DNA of 64,000 bases, from contig JABFRP010000001.1 in the NCBI GenBank assembly GCA_013141115.1, positions 124,001 to 188,000 of the forward strand. Reading direction: 5' to 3'. Origin of the DNA: Ferruginibacter sp. GTDB lineage: Bacteria > Bacteroidota > Bacteroidia > Chitinophagales > Chitinophagaceae. Position 1 is the first letter of the stretch, and every line of letters starts with the position of its first letter. The notes beneath the pieces were generated by a model. It was given only the letters and a program-made list of their open reading frames with translations, ran no database searches and was not told where the DNA came from. This document shows positions 8,995 to 17,374 of the stretch, piece by piece. A program made the translations under genes and the position numbers.

Positions 8995-9223
8995 GTTATT
9001 AAAACAAATTTGGATAGCACTTTAGCGAGTGATAAGCTATATACAAATTTGTTTTATAATAATGATGTCCGTCAGCTAATAAGATGATAAATGACAGCAA
9101 TAATGAGAAAGGTTATTAAACCGTTTTTTGTTTGTGCCGTAATGTAATTTGTTTAGCTGATAAGTAACCATTAATATGCTGCAATTAATTGCAACATATT
9201 AATGGTTTGCCAGCAAGGGAGTT

Positions 9224-9451
9224 TTATTTTTTTGTTTTTGAAGCACCATCGTGTTCAATTTCAAAACTAAGTTTGGCAGTAATGCGGTACTCTGCAATTT
9301 TGTTTTTGTTTACTACTGCACTCTGATCCTTAATATAAATAGAGCGGATGTGTTTTAAAGTTATCGAAGCTTCGTTCACTGCCTGCTGTGCGGCGTCTTC
9401 CCAGCTTTTGGTAGAGCTGGCCATCAGTTCAAGTACTTTTAAAATAGCCAT
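9224..9451 (-). CDS. Dodecin-family flavin-binding protein
   Basis: A 75-residue protein. The pattern KVLELMASSTKSWEDAAQQAV, EASITLKHIRSIYIKDQSAVV, then EYRITAKLSFEIE is the dodecin beta-alpha-beta-beta fold, which assembles into a hollow dodecamer that stores flavin or coenzyme A in the cytoplasm. The aromatic residue that stacks on flavin is not obvious; W17 lies in helix 1. It sits among stress genes and next to the broken envelope gene at 9524-9814. Confidence 0.88.
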   Translation of the reverse strand: MAILKVLELMASSTKSWEDAAQQAVNEASITLKHIRSIYIKDQSAVVNKNKIAEYRITAKLSFEIEHDGASKTKK

Positions 9452-9523
9452 GAGTATAAGTTTTAAATAAAAAAAATAATTCAGTAATAATAAAGAGTAG
9501 CCGAATGTTGCGGCAGAGGCACA

Positions 9524-9814
9524 TTATTTTTTAAATAGCTTATTCAGTTTATCACTGGCTTTGCCGGCAATTTTGCCAGCCAGTAAAGTAATGCCATAAG
9601 TAAAAGTGTTTTTTAAAATGCTGTCACTTTCCAGGTTTTGCGCTGTTTTGTTTTTTATGGCACTGTTTAGTTTATCTGCGGCAATATTGGCTGGTTTTAT
9701 GCATTCTTATAATTCGGTCCAGTTGTTACCCATTTTATTTTCCAGGTTTTGCCGGTGCTGACTGATCCGTTTTTTTTCGGCCTGCAATTGTTTTATGCTT
9801 TTAATTGTCTTCAT
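9524..9814 (-). pseudogene. Small basic protein gene interrupted by one in-frame stop codon
   Basis: Reading from ATG at 9812-9814 (minus strand), a 96-codon frame runs to TAA at 9524-9526. It is broken only by TAA at 9707-9709, codon 36. Both halves look coding: MKTIKSIKQLQAEKK then GNNWTEL before the stop, and ECIKPANIAADKLNSAI then LAGKIAGKASDKLNKLFKK after it. The start overlaps the end of the upstream holin-like gene by 14 bases, as expected for the third gene of a YtxH/holin-like/DUF set. One substitution (for example AAA, CAA or GAA to TAA) explains it. A short N-terminal product may still be made. Confidence 0.7.
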
Positions 9815-10163
9815 CTTCATCAGTCTTAAATAATTGTTTGATAAGGGCGTTCATTATTGGCAGCCTTATTAATTTACCTCTTGCCTTCCATACTATTATT
9901 GCTGCAAGCAGGTATAAGCCGGCCACCATTAAAAAGCCAGCCCAAGTTGCACCAATCCACAGCCCTAAAAGCAATGCTGCTGAAATGCTGGCAAGCATTA
10001 TAAAAAATATAAACACCAATGCCACCACTGCACCTGCAATTAAATTGGCTATAATAGCAGAGCTTTTTTCTGCTGCACTTAATTTTACAGCTTCAATCCT
10101 GGTATTGATGTACTCTTTTATTGTACCTGCCAGTTCTTCTGCTTTGGCAAATGCTTTTTCCAT
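9801..10163 (-). CDS. Phage-holin-family (DUF1469-like) membrane protein
   Basis: A 120-residue inner-membrane protein with two long hydrophobic helices at about residues 38-62 and 65-92. It follows the pattern of an N-terminal amphipathic helix (TIKEYINTRIEAVKLSAAEKSS) and an acidic tail (KTDEDEDN), typical of the actinobacterial-holin-superfamily-III-like family, chromosomal proteins of unknown role often paired with YtxH. It is in the same reading frame as the upstream YtxH gene, separated by one TAA (10203-10205) and 13 further codons. It overlaps the following pseudogene by 14 bases. Confidence 0.75.
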   Translation of the reverse strand: MEKAFAKAEELAGTIKEYINTRIEAVKLSAAEKSSAIIANLIAGAVVALVFIFFIMLASISAALLLGLWIGATWAGFLMVAGLYLLAAIIVWKARGKLIRLPIMNALIKQLFKTDEDEDN

Positions 10164-10202
10164 TGCATTTTTTTTGAGATCGGTTACTTTTTTTGCTTTG
10201 GC

Positions 10203-10442
10203 TTATCCTGCTAATTCTTCAGCTTTGTCGATAACTGTTTTTGCGATATTATCCTTCAGACCATTTACTTTTTCAACGCCTTTCTGCAATTTAGCTTTTA
10301 CGCCTTCTGCAATTTTTTTTCCCTGGTCATTAATTTTGCGCCTTGTTTCGCTGCCTTTATCAGGTGCAAATAAAACGCCCAATATGGCTCCGGCAGCAGC
10401 CCCGGCTGCTACAGCGGTTACTATTTTACCTGTGTTGTTCAT
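10203..10442 (-). CDS. YtxH-domain envelope stress protein
   Basis: Start chosen at ATG 10440-10442 (MNNTGKIVTAVAAGAAAGAILGVLF), because the frame upstream of it lacks YtxH character. The 79-residue product has one glycine/alanine-rich membrane helix followed by the conserved FAPDKGSETRRKI motif and a charged helical tail. YtxH proteins are small membrane-anchored general-stress proteins. The tail ends at AEELAG, followed by TAA. The downstream codons remain in the frame of the holin-like gene, so the tail may have been longer in an ancestor. Confidence 0.82.
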   Translation of the reverse strand: MNNTGKIVTAVAAGAAAGAILGVLFAPDKGSETRRKINDQGKKIAEGVKAKLQKGVEKVNGLKDNIAKTVIDKAEELAG

Positions 10443-10646
10443 AAAAAATGTTTTAGAAGTGTTTATTAATAAGTGTAAGATAAAACACCGCTTACTGCAT
10501 AAGAATGACTGCACTCACTGATTTTGGTGATGCTGGTCAGAGCTGTAAAAAAATATTTCTGCTTAAGGAAAAGTGCTGTTCTCAATCAGCGAAAAAGATA
10601 ACTACCGGCATTGATATGCGGCTATTATGCTATTATCTTCGTTATG

Positions 10647-10842
10647 GTTTTTCATAGGATATTGGATTAAATCGGGGCTGGATTTTTATCCTGGCCCTTT
10701 TTACTTACACTGTTTTCAATCATTGGCTTTGGTGATGCCCGCTATCGTTTACCCATACCAGCACTATTATTATTGTATAAGTTTTTCATCGGATATTGAA
10801 TCGAAAACGGGGCTGAATTTTTATTCCTGCCCCCTTTTTTTA
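10647..10842. repeat. Two direct repeats, each with a terminator-like hairpin
   Basis: Bases 10647-10703 and 10781-10842 are similar throughout: GTTTTTCATnGGATATTG, then CGGGGCTG, then a TTTTTAT loop and a C-rich arm. Each can fold into a GGGG/CCCC hairpin followed by T5 or T7 on the plus strand. They fill most of the 424-base gap between YtxH and CHAD, which otherwise shows no convincing gene. On the minus strand they lie directly downstream of CHAD and may stop its transcript. Confidence 0.6.
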
Positions 10843-10866
10843 TACCAATTTTAGTTTTGCAATTAT

Positions 10867-11715
10867 TTAGTTTGCGGGGGGAAGAATAATAAAAATTACT
10901 TTTAATTTTTTGACCAGTGCTTGTTTTATATGCAGCTTTTCAGCTGTCCATATTTTTTTTAAAAATTTTGTCTGCTCTTGCCCGGGTTTGTTCAGCTGGT
11001 TAAGCCAACCGGTTTTTAATAAAGTTACTGCAGTACATTTATCCTGAAAAATGCCCAGCTCATCCAACAGGTCGGCAAAATAAGCAGCATCTTTTCCTTT
11101 CCATATATGCATTGCTGATAGCTGCTTATCAAAAGCCTCATCTGCTTTAAGATTATACAACAGATCTTTCAGGAGTTTACGAATGGTATGAATATTTTCA
11201 TCACTAAAGTTACCAGTTGCAAGTATGTGGTGAATGGCCTGCCATTTTTGTTGTGCAAATTTTTTAAATCCTTCTGGTGAAATTTTTTCAGGAAGCTTTG
11301 CAGCTATTTTATTTTTACTTTTTGCAACCGGTTTTTCTTTAACAAGATTAAGTAATTCAGGTTTTAATTTATCAATTTGCTGTTGCAGTAAATTGATATA
11401 AGGAGCAATTTTTTTTAAATTTTTATTGGATGCTATTGTTCTTTGTTGTTGCAACTGCAGGTCACGTATCGTTCCCAGTAAAGTGTAAACCTTCTTTAAT
11501 TTTTTACTTGGCGTAATTGCTTTTTCAATATTATTTTGCAGCGACAGCATTCTAAAAAATGCCCGTAGTTTTTTATAGGTTATTCTAAATTGATGTATAT
11601 CTTCTGTATCAAAATGTACTGCAATCTTATTAATATGCTGATGTAGTTTTTTGTAAAGTGAAGAAGAGATATGTTTTATATGCCTGCTGTTCATTTGTTG
11701 GTTATTCGCTTTCAA
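10867..11715 (-). CDS. CHAD-domain protein
   Basis: A 282-residue helical, strongly basic protein. The segment DIHQFRITYKKLRAFFRML, with conserved His, Arg and Lys residues, and a second HTIRKLLKDLLYNL helix are the paired helical bundles of CHAD (conserved histidine alpha-helical domain), which bind polyphosphate. The partner CYTH triphosphatase domain is absent. The start overlaps the stop of the PNPOx-like gene by 14 bases, so both are made from one transcript. A role in polyphosphate handling under stress is inferred. Confidence 0.85.
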   Translation of the reverse strand: MKANNQQMNSRHIKHISSSLYKKLHQHINKIAVHFDTEDIHQFRITYKKLRAFFRMLSLQNNIEKAITPSKKLKKVYTLLGTIRDLQLQQQRTIASNKNLKKIAPYINLLQQQIDKLKPELLNLVKEKPVAKSKNKIAAKLPEKISPEGFKKFAQQKWQAIHHILATGNFSDENIHTIRKLLKDLLYNLKADEAFDKQLSAMHIWKGKDAAYFADLLDELGIFQDKCTAVTLLKTGWLNQLNKPGQEQTKFLKKIWTAEKLHIKQALVKKLKVIFIILPPAN

Positions 11716-12157
11716 ACCTACCTGTTTTTTGGGTAATAATTATCCTGTAAATAACCGGTCTCACATTTTCTGTTAAGTGAGGGTGCATATTTTTTTCGTT
11801 TAAGTGGGGTATAAAGGCAGATTTACTTGTTTTGATATGAATCATCCTCTCTACAAATAATTTTAAGGCGTAGTACCGGTCTCTTTCATCTGTAAGCTCC
11901 TGGTATTTACCCCATGCAATTACGCTTTTCCAATTGGTAAAACTTTTTACATCGTCTACTTCAAAACATATATCAGGGTTTTTACGCATCATTTCAATCT
12001 TCATTCCTTCGGTAGAGTGTGCAAGTATATATCTTCCATCATACGCATAGCTAACCGGAACTATGTAGGTTTTATTGCCATCATTGCAACCAATGCGGCC
12101 CAGGATATTTTCTTTTAAAACATCGTCAATTTGTTCATTGGTTAATTTGCCCATCAT
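11702..12157 (-). CDS. Pyridoxamine 5'-phosphate oxidase-family flavoprotein
   Basis: A 151-residue split-barrel protein. GRIGCNDGNKTYIVPVSYAYDGRYILAHSTEGMKIEMMRKNPDICFEVDD is typical of the PNPOx-like FMN-binding group (Pfam Pyridox_ox_2 type) that lacks the pyridoxamine site. Most members bind FMN or F420/haem and have unknown substrates. An alternative start one codon downstream is possible. It is the first gene of a two-gene operon with CHAD. The 196 bases upstream show no clear consensus promoter. Confidence 0.85.
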   Translation of the reverse strand: MMGKLTNEQIDDVLKENILGRIGCNDGNKTYIVPVSYAYDGRYILAHSTEGMKIEMMRKNPDICFEVDDVKSFTNWKSVIAWGKYQELTDERDRYYALKLFVERMIHIKTSKSAFIPHLNEKNMHPHLTENVRPVIYRIIITQKTGRFESE

Positions 12158-12353
12158 AGAGTAATATTTTTTTTCGAATTAAAAAGATGTAAAAAAAGCA
12201 GTGGAAGCAAAGCCGTTAGGCACAATAAAATTCTGCGGAGAAAGTTAGGAAAACACTTCATCCAAAAGGCATTTTGTCATCCACTGCAGTTATATTGGTT
12301 ATACATTTTAGTTTAGTTACCAGGGTTGTCATCCTGAATATGATCAGTATAGT

Positions 12354-13172
12354 TTATTGATGAAGAGCCATTACCGGTACATGGCTATGTAATACCAGTT
12401 GTTTGGTATGGCTTTTATGCACCAGGGTATCAATTAAACCATGCCGTTTTGGTAATACCAGCAACAAGTCAAGATGATTTCTTTCAGAAAAATCTATGAT
12501 ACCTTCATCTGTATTGGAGTTGGTGGTAAAATGATAATTGGGTTTTAATTCTGCCAGCATTTCCTGCAACAAACCAGATTCAAAAATAATATTAGGATTA
12601 AAAACTTTTTGCTTTCCTGTATTTAACACGTGCAGTTGTGCATTAAAATCTTTTACAAGTAATTTAATTTCTTCTACTGGTGTTGTGTCAATTACTTTAT
12701 CAAAATCGCAGGCTAGCCCTATTTTTTTGATGGCATTAAATTTTACCTCAGGCGGCACTGTAATTAATGGCCAGGTTAGGTGCTTCATTGCATAAACCGC
12801 ATGGCCACCAAAAAACAAACGCTCTGTTGCAGTAGTACCCTGGCTGCCCATTACTACTGCGTATGGTTGTACCTTTTCACATAGTTCTTTTAATTCCTGA
12901 AAGAAAACACCCATTCTTATTTCGGTTTCAAAATTTAATTTATCACCGGTTTTTATGTCTAATTCATTCTTTAGCTGTATTAATTTTTTATCCGCTTCTT
13001 CTCTCATTTCATCTTCATTTAATACAACAGGCACTTCCAGGTAAGCTACCGGTATTTGATACACATGCAGCAGAAATAACTTTGCATTAATTGCTACGGC
13101 CATTTCAGCAGCATAATGAGCAGCATTGGTTGCTGCAGGTGAAAAATCTGTTGCCACTATTATTGTTTTCAT
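12354..13172 (-). CDS. Universal stress protein, two UspA domains
   Basis: Start set at ATG 13170-13172 (MKTIIVATDFSPAATNAAHYAAEMA), since the upstream extension overlaps the neighbouring gene without Usp features. The 272-residue protein has an N-terminal Usp domain ending in the nucleotide-loop-like VVMGSQGTTATERLFFGGHAVYAM (G-2x-G-9x-G pattern) and a second, more degenerate domain (residues 150-272). UspA proteins bind ATP or AMP and help survival in stationary phase or anoxia. It is 16 bases downstream of the baeRF-type gene, probably one operon. Confidence 0.88.
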   Translation of the reverse strand: MKTIIVATDFSPAATNAAHYAAEMAVAINAKLFLLHVYQIPVAYLEVPVVLNEDEMREEADKKLIQLKNELDIKTGDKLNFETEIRMGVFFQELKELCEKVQPYAVVMGSQGTTATERLFFGGHAVYAMKHLTWPLITVPPEVKFNAIKKIGLACDFDKVIDTTPVEEIKLLVKDFNAQLHVLNTGKQKVFNPNIIFESGLLQEMLAELKPNYHFTTNSNTDEGIIDFSERNHLDLLLVLPKRHGLIDTLVHKSHTKQLVLHSHVPVMALHQ

Positions 13173-13188
13173 GATCTTTGTTTTTTGT

Positions 13189-14286
13189 TTAATAATATTG
13201 TACCAAAGCAATCTGGTGGTACTCTTTTAATACACCTTCGTCCACAAATTCCACATCGCCGCCATTTTCCAGTACTTTTTCTATCACATCATCCACTGCG
13301 TCTTTTATGTAAGAAAATTTATTGAAAGGTTCTTCCACTTTGTAAATCACTTCTTCACTGCCCCCATGCTGCGCCATGCACATGTAATTTTTTTCTACCA
13401 CCAGCAAGCGGCCTTTTTTATTTAAGGCTTCACGCCATACCTCTCTTATACCTGTGGCAAGTTTGTGTTTATCTGCAGCTTCTTCCAGCCTGTTTAGCAA
13501 ATTTTTCTGATTCACTTTTTTCCAATCAGTTATATGCGGCTGTAGTAATTTTTTAAGTTCTTCAACAGTGTCTTCTTCGTAATTGCCATGCACATATTCA
13601 ATAATGGCTGAGGAATGTTTGGTTAATTTTTTAAAATACCCCAGTGTTTTTTCTGTACCCAAAACAAAAAGCGGTAAATTATAAGCGTTAAGAATAATTT
13701 CAAGAGAATTATCCATATGGCGTAAAAATTTTTCCATGATAATCTGTTTCCGATCTGCGGGGGCAGAAAAATTAGCTACCCTTTCCGGTATTTCATTTAC
13801 ATAGGCATCAACAGATTCTGGAGTGTTGGATACAATTCTAACAAAGCTGTCGGTATTGCCTAAATATATTCTGCTTTCGTTACCACTTAATAACAATACC
13901 AGGTATTTGTGCAGCTGCTTTTTGCTGTACACCAGGTCACGTATCTCAAATGATTCATCAATAATTATTTTTTCTTCTATGGGAATATCGAGATACAGTA
14001 CTTTTTCAAACACCGGCGATACATAAATGGCGATACTTTTTTTGTAGGTATTAAAATTTAATCCTTTGATCAGTTTTCTTAATTTTTGCATAACCATTAC
14101 ACTAATATCAGCCGGATAATTTTCCTGCAGGTCATGCTCTACTTTATCCCCAGCGGTTTTAAGTGCATAAGCCAATGCTGTTTTTAAACCCATTTTTGGT
14201 TCAAATGGTAGTATAATTGAAATGGCAGGACGGTAATGTACAGCCTCAAGTATTTCGTTTATTTCGGGAGTTATATTTGTGTTCAT
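13189..14286 (-). CDS. baeRF-type (archaeo-eukaryotic release-factor-like) protein
   Basis: A 365-residue soluble protein. The start (ISIILPFEP near residues 18-26), the middle (LVLLLSGNESRIYLGNTDSFVRIV) and the GRLLVVEKNYMCMAQHG and GGDVEFVDEGVL segments match the bacterial eRF1-like (baeRF family) layout, with a C-terminal domain resembling ribosomal L7Ae/eRF1 domain 3. These proteins are thought to act at stalled or hibernating ribosomes, but this is not settled. It is followed by a UspA gene. Assignment rests on pattern recognition. Confidence 0.6.
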   Translation of the reverse strand: MNTNITPEINEILEAVHYRPAISIILPFEPKMGLKTALAYALKTAGDKVEHDLQENYPADISVMVMQKLRKLIKGLNFNTYKKSIAIYVSPVFEKVLYLDIPIEEKIIIDESFEIRDLVYSKKQLHKYLVLLLSGNESRIYLGNTDSFVRIVSNTPESVDAYVNEIPERVANFSAPADRKQIIMEKFLRHMDNSLEIILNAYNLPLFVLGTEKTLGYFKKLTKHSSAIIEYVHGNYEEDTVEELKKLLQPHITDWKKVNQKNLLNRLEEAADKHKLATGIREVWREALNKKGRLLVVEKNYMCMAQHGGSEEVIYKVEEPFNKFSYIKDAVDDVIEKVLENGGDVEFVDEGVLKEYHQIALVQYY

Positions 14287-14430
14287 GGCAAATCGTTTAG
14301 ACTACTAAATTAGTTTTAACGATGGCTTAAAACAGTGACAGTTATCACCGATAGCTTTGATTATACTCATTTAAAACAGAGTAGTAAACTTTTTTAAAAT
14401 AAATAGCGGGAGGGTATTGTATTGGTACAA

Positions 14431-15441
14431 TTAATTGCCCCATATACGGCGCAACATAAATTTTGCGGTTTGCCAGTTCCATCCTTCAAACCTGCCACGC
14501 TGCACTACCAATGCATTGCTTTGCGGATGCTGTAAAAAATAATGGAATACAAATTTTTCCCGGGGCTTTTGCCAACCAATTACCTGGCCAAAGCGCAGGT
14601 CGTTAAATACCAAAGTGTCGCTCCATTTTTCCACCGTGTAAAATTGTTGCGAAAACCGGATGAGTTTTTGAAGGTCTTCTAAATGGTTAACCGGTTGCAA
14701 TAAAGAATCGTTGCGGGGAAAGTATTGAAAACTGATTTCTTTTTTGTTATCCAGTAAGGATCTGAAACCAACATTATAACCACTATCGTTGCCTGCCACC
14801 ACATACCACAGCCAGTTTTGCAATGGGGCAGGCGTGCTGAAATATCTTGTGTAACTAATCTGTTGTTTTTTTAAAACCTCTTTTACATCGGTATCTATTT
14901 TGTACTTATTAAAAATACAGAGCAGTAAATACAATGCACTTATGCCAAGGCCCATGCGCCACCATTTTTTTCTTTTTGGGTTTCGGCGTTTTAAATAAAT
15001 CAATGCAATGCAGGCAATGGCCGGCCATAGCGAAAATAAAGGGTCGGCAACATAAATAGCATTGAAAGAAATTCTTTTATGACTGAAAGGTTCAAACCAA
15101 CCCACACCATAATTATTAAACGCATCAATAAAAATATGTACAAAAATAGTGCCTCCAAAAAACAATATCCATTTTCTCAAGTTTATATTATGCGGCCGGT
15201 GCAAACGCTCGGCAAGCAGTGCCAGCAAAGGTGTAATGATGGCACAAAATAAAAAAGAATGGGTAAATCCACGGTGGGCTAATAAGTTGGAAGAAGTGTC
15301 CATCCAAAGAGATGTTATAAAATCAATATCCGGAATGCTTTGTGCCATTGCGCCCCACAGCATTGCTTTTCTGCCCAGTGTTTTTCCGGCAAAAGCTTCG
15401 CCCATGCAGGCACCTAAAACAATATGCGTTAATGAATCCAT
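14431..15441 (-). CDS. Membrane-bound metal-dependent hydrolase (YdjM/LexA-binding-like)
   Basis: A 336-residue protein. It opens with MDSLTHIVLGACMGEAF and has SIPDIDF and HRGFTHSFLF, the Asp and His motifs of the YdjM-type (DUF457) inner-membrane hydrolase family. About five membrane helices lie in residues 65-165, followed by a periplasmic or cytoplasmic domain (residues 170-336) rich in aromatic residues. The substrate is unknown; related proteins are named hydrolases by motif only. It is the last gene of the minus-strand UspA cluster. Confidence 0.8.
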   Translation of the reverse strand: MDSLTHIVLGACMGEAFAGKTLGRKAMLWGAMAQSIPDIDFITSLWMDTSSNLLAHRGFTHSFLFCAIITPLLALLAERLHRPHNINLRKWILFFGGTIFVHIFIDAFNNYGVGWFEPFSHKRISFNAIYVADPLFSLWPAIACIALIYLKRRNPKRKKWWRMGLGISALYLLLCIFNKYKIDTDVKEVLKKQQISYTRYFSTPAPLQNWLWYVVAGNDSGYNVGFRSLLDNKKEISFQYFPRNDSLLQPVNHLEDLQKLIRFSQQFYTVEKWSDTLVFNDLRFGQVIGWQKPREKFVFHYFLQHPQSNALVVQRGRFEGWNWQTAKFMLRRIWGN

Positions 15442-15451
15442 CCGGTAATTA

Positions 15452-15838
15452 TTATTTTAATAGCTGGTAAGCAAGAATAATAAGAATAAGTGCAAGAAAA
15501 GAAATGTATATGATTTTTGTATACTTAGCTAACCAGTTGGGTAAAAATATGTCAAAATTATCTTTGGTAGATGCAGAATATTTTTTTGCTGCCACTGTAA
15601 GTGGGCATTGCATACCAAATAGCAATAAAACTATTCCTTCCAGGGCAAAAAGGCCAATGCTTATCCACACCCATTTATCAATCTGGTTTGTAACAACGGC
15701 ATAAAATAAATAGAATATTACGCCATTAAAAAAGAGCCATATTAACGTATGTATAAGTTTTACTGCCCACAGTTTTACCAGATTATTATCAGGTGTTGGT
15801 TGCTTATTTTTAAATGCTTCCATACTGTAAGCAATCAC
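15452..15838 (-). CDS. Hypothetical four-helix membrane protein
   Basis: A 128-residue protein with hydrophobic segments at about residues 27-48, 53-75 (with FGMQCPLTVAAKKYS directly after) and 105-127. The MQCPLT and DNFDIFLPNWLAKY segments look conserved. The start overlaps the stop of the preceding gene (15835-15838), so the two membrane proteins are translationally coupled and may work together. No function known. Confidence 0.6.
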   Translation of the reverse strand: MIAYSMEAFKNKQPTPDNNLVKLWAVKLIHTLIWLFFNGVIFYLFYAVVTNQIDKWVWISIGLFALEGIVLLLFGMQCPLTVAAKKYSASTKDNFDIFLPNWLAKYTKIIYISFLALILIILAYQLLK

Positions 15839-16311
15839 TTATTTTGCCAGATAAATTTATCGTTGTGTTTTTTTATCAATACAAATATTGCTGCCGCCAT
15901 AATAACGGTTGCCGGAAATCCTGAGCCTACACCAAACGGCACTATGCAAAGCAAAAATATAATGGCACTGCTCCCGCCAATTTTAAAAGACCATCCTTTT
16001 AGCAGCATAGCTATTGCAATTAATGCCTGGCAACCGGCAATAAACCCAACAGCCAGTTGTATATTATCTGCAAACCAGCCATGAATAAAATTGCTGTACC
16101 AGTTGCTCCAGGTAAGGTTTGCATAGTCCACATAAACATCAGGAGTTTGTTGAGAGGTGGTCCAGTTCATCCAGCTGGCCCAGGCAAACAAAAGAAAAAA
16201 GGAGAGCCTTGCCATACGTGGCCATTTTATTGCAGCTATTAATTGAAGAATAGCAATTGCATTGGATATGATGAGGAGGGTTACATAAAGTTGGTTGTCT
16301 AAACCTTTCAT
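15835..16311 (-). CDS. Hypothetical membrane protein
   Basis: A 158-residue protein with about four membrane segments (residues 8-26, 32-45, 82-102 and 115-148). A tryptophan-rich loop (WASWMNWTTSQQTPDVYVDY and TWSNWYSNFIHGWF) lies between helices 2 and 3, probably at the membrane surface. Translationally coupled to the next gene by a four-base overlap and 4 bases downstream of the small Cys/His protein. Function unknown. Confidence 0.6.
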   Translation of the reverse strand: MKGLDNQLYVTLLIISNAIAILQLIAAIKWPRMARLSFFLLFAWASWMNWTTSQQTPDVYVDYANLTWSNWYSNFIHGWFADNIQLAVGFIAGCQALIAIAMLLKGWSFKIGGSSAIIFLLCIVPFGVGSGFPATVIMAAAIFVLIKKHNDKFIWQNK

Positions 16312-16315
16312 AGCG

Positions 16316-16480
16316 TTATTTGGTTTTAATATTTTGCTTTTCTATTTCGGCCTTAAGCCTTGCAGGTATTGCCCTGCACTGGCAATGTTTGGCATGTTCA
16401 ATATGCCAAACAATACGTTGCTCTGTTGTAGGGTTTGCAGGCATTTTATGGGCAAGGTGCCATTCTTTATTTAATTTCAT
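16316..16480 (-). CDS. Small conserved Cys/His protein, 54 residues
   Basis: ATG at 16478-16480, TAA at 16316-16318. The product begins MKLNKEWHLAHKMPANPTTEQR and continues with VWHIEHAKHCQCRAIP and a basic helix. H-x2-H-x2-H-x-C-x-C is a dense metal- or haem-like ligand set in a cytoplasmic peptide. It fits exactly between the UspA stop (5 bases) and the next start (4 bases), and the codons are clean, so it is a real gene. I recall similar short proteins in other Bacteroidota, but no function. Confidence 0.78.
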   Translation of the reverse strand: MKLNKEWHLAHKMPANPTTEQRIVWHIEHAKHCQCRAIPARLKAEIEKQNIKTK

Positions 16481-16485
16481 GGGCG

Positions 16486-17337
16486 CTATTTATGATGTGC
16501 AATAAATAAAGGCTGTTTCACTTCTTTCATTAATATATCTGCCATGCTTTCTTTAAACCAGCGGCTAACGGCTCCTCTTTGGTAAGCGCCTAAAACCACC
16601 AGTGTGTTTTCCTGGTTTTCTTTCAGGTATTTTACAATCTCCTCTTCGGCCCAGCCTTTTTTAATAATGTATTTTGCTTTAGGGTAATGCCGTTTCATAA
16701 ATTCTTTCATCAATGCATTATCGGGCAGGTGTAATGTGGCATTAACCGGGTTAACAGAAATGATTACAGTTTCAAAATCTTTTAGTAGCGGTAAGGTATA
16801 GCTAAACATTTTTACTGCAAATACCGACGATGGGGCACCATCATATAACAGCAGGATCTTTGTAATGGATTTGTATTTTTGTGGCACTATCAGCACAGGG
16901 CATTGTGCATCGCTCAACAGGTCACGGATAAAACGGGTGGGTAATTTTTCTGTATAGTGTGTCAGGGTTTCTTTAGCATCTATAATGAGCAGGTCGGCAT
17001 AAATACTTTCATGCTTTAATTCCTGGATGGCAATTTTTTTATCGTGGTGTACATTGTATTGTATACCTGCTTTTTTACAGGCGGCTTCAAAATCTTCTGC
17101 CGCTGCACTACGTTTTGCCCTGTCTTTTTCTTCCAGTTTTTTCATTTTCTCGTCCGATACACCTCCTTTCTCTTCTATCAGATCGTAAATTTTATAACTG
17201 GTATAAATACTGTCATCCAAAAAAATACCTACCAGATGTGTATTGGTTTGCTTTGCCAGGTTAATGGCGTAGTCTCTGGTGCTGGTTGAATATTTGAGAC
17301 CATCAAAAGCAGCGATAATCTTTTTCATATTATTCAA
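16486..17337 (-). CDS. Universal stress protein, two UspA domains
   Basis: A 283-residue tandem Usp. The ATG four codons in (MKKIIAAFDGLKYSTSTRDYA) is as likely a start as the first. Domain 1 ends with LPTRFIRDLLSDAQCPVLIVPQ, and domain 2 (about residues 155-283) ends with VVLGAYQRGAVSRWFKESMADILMKE, the G-x2-G-x9-S-type phosphate-binding loop. It differs from the neighbouring paralogue at 17375-18217 but shares its layout. A gap of 37 bases separates them, so both probably belong to one operon that runs on to 14431. Confidence 0.9.
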   Translation of the reverse strand: MNNMKKIIAAFDGLKYSTSTRDYAINLAKQTNTHLVGIFLDDSIYTSYKIYDLIEEKGGVSDEKMKKLEEKDRAKRSAAAEDFEAACKKAGIQYNVHHDKKIAIQELKHESIYADLLIIDAKETLTHYTEKLPTRFIRDLLSDAQCPVLIVPQKYKSITKILLLYDGAPSSVFAVKMFSYTLPLLKDFETVIISVNPVNATLHLPDNALMKEFMKRHYPKAKYIIKKGWAEEEIVKYLKENQENTLVVLGAYQRGAVSRWFKESMADILMKEVKQPLFIAHHK

Positions 17338-17374
17338 TTAGTAGTAATTTGAAAAAGCAATGTTGCTCTTTCAA

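Noticed and set aside
9707..9709. Stop-codon reassignment or selenocysteine-like read-through at the internal TAA
   Set aside because: TAA is used as the normal stop throughout the window and no recoding signal is seen.
10627..10854. Plus-strand open frame of 75 codons
   Set aside because: It runs through both copies of the hairpin repeat, and the product is a low-quality aromatic string explained by the repeat sequence.
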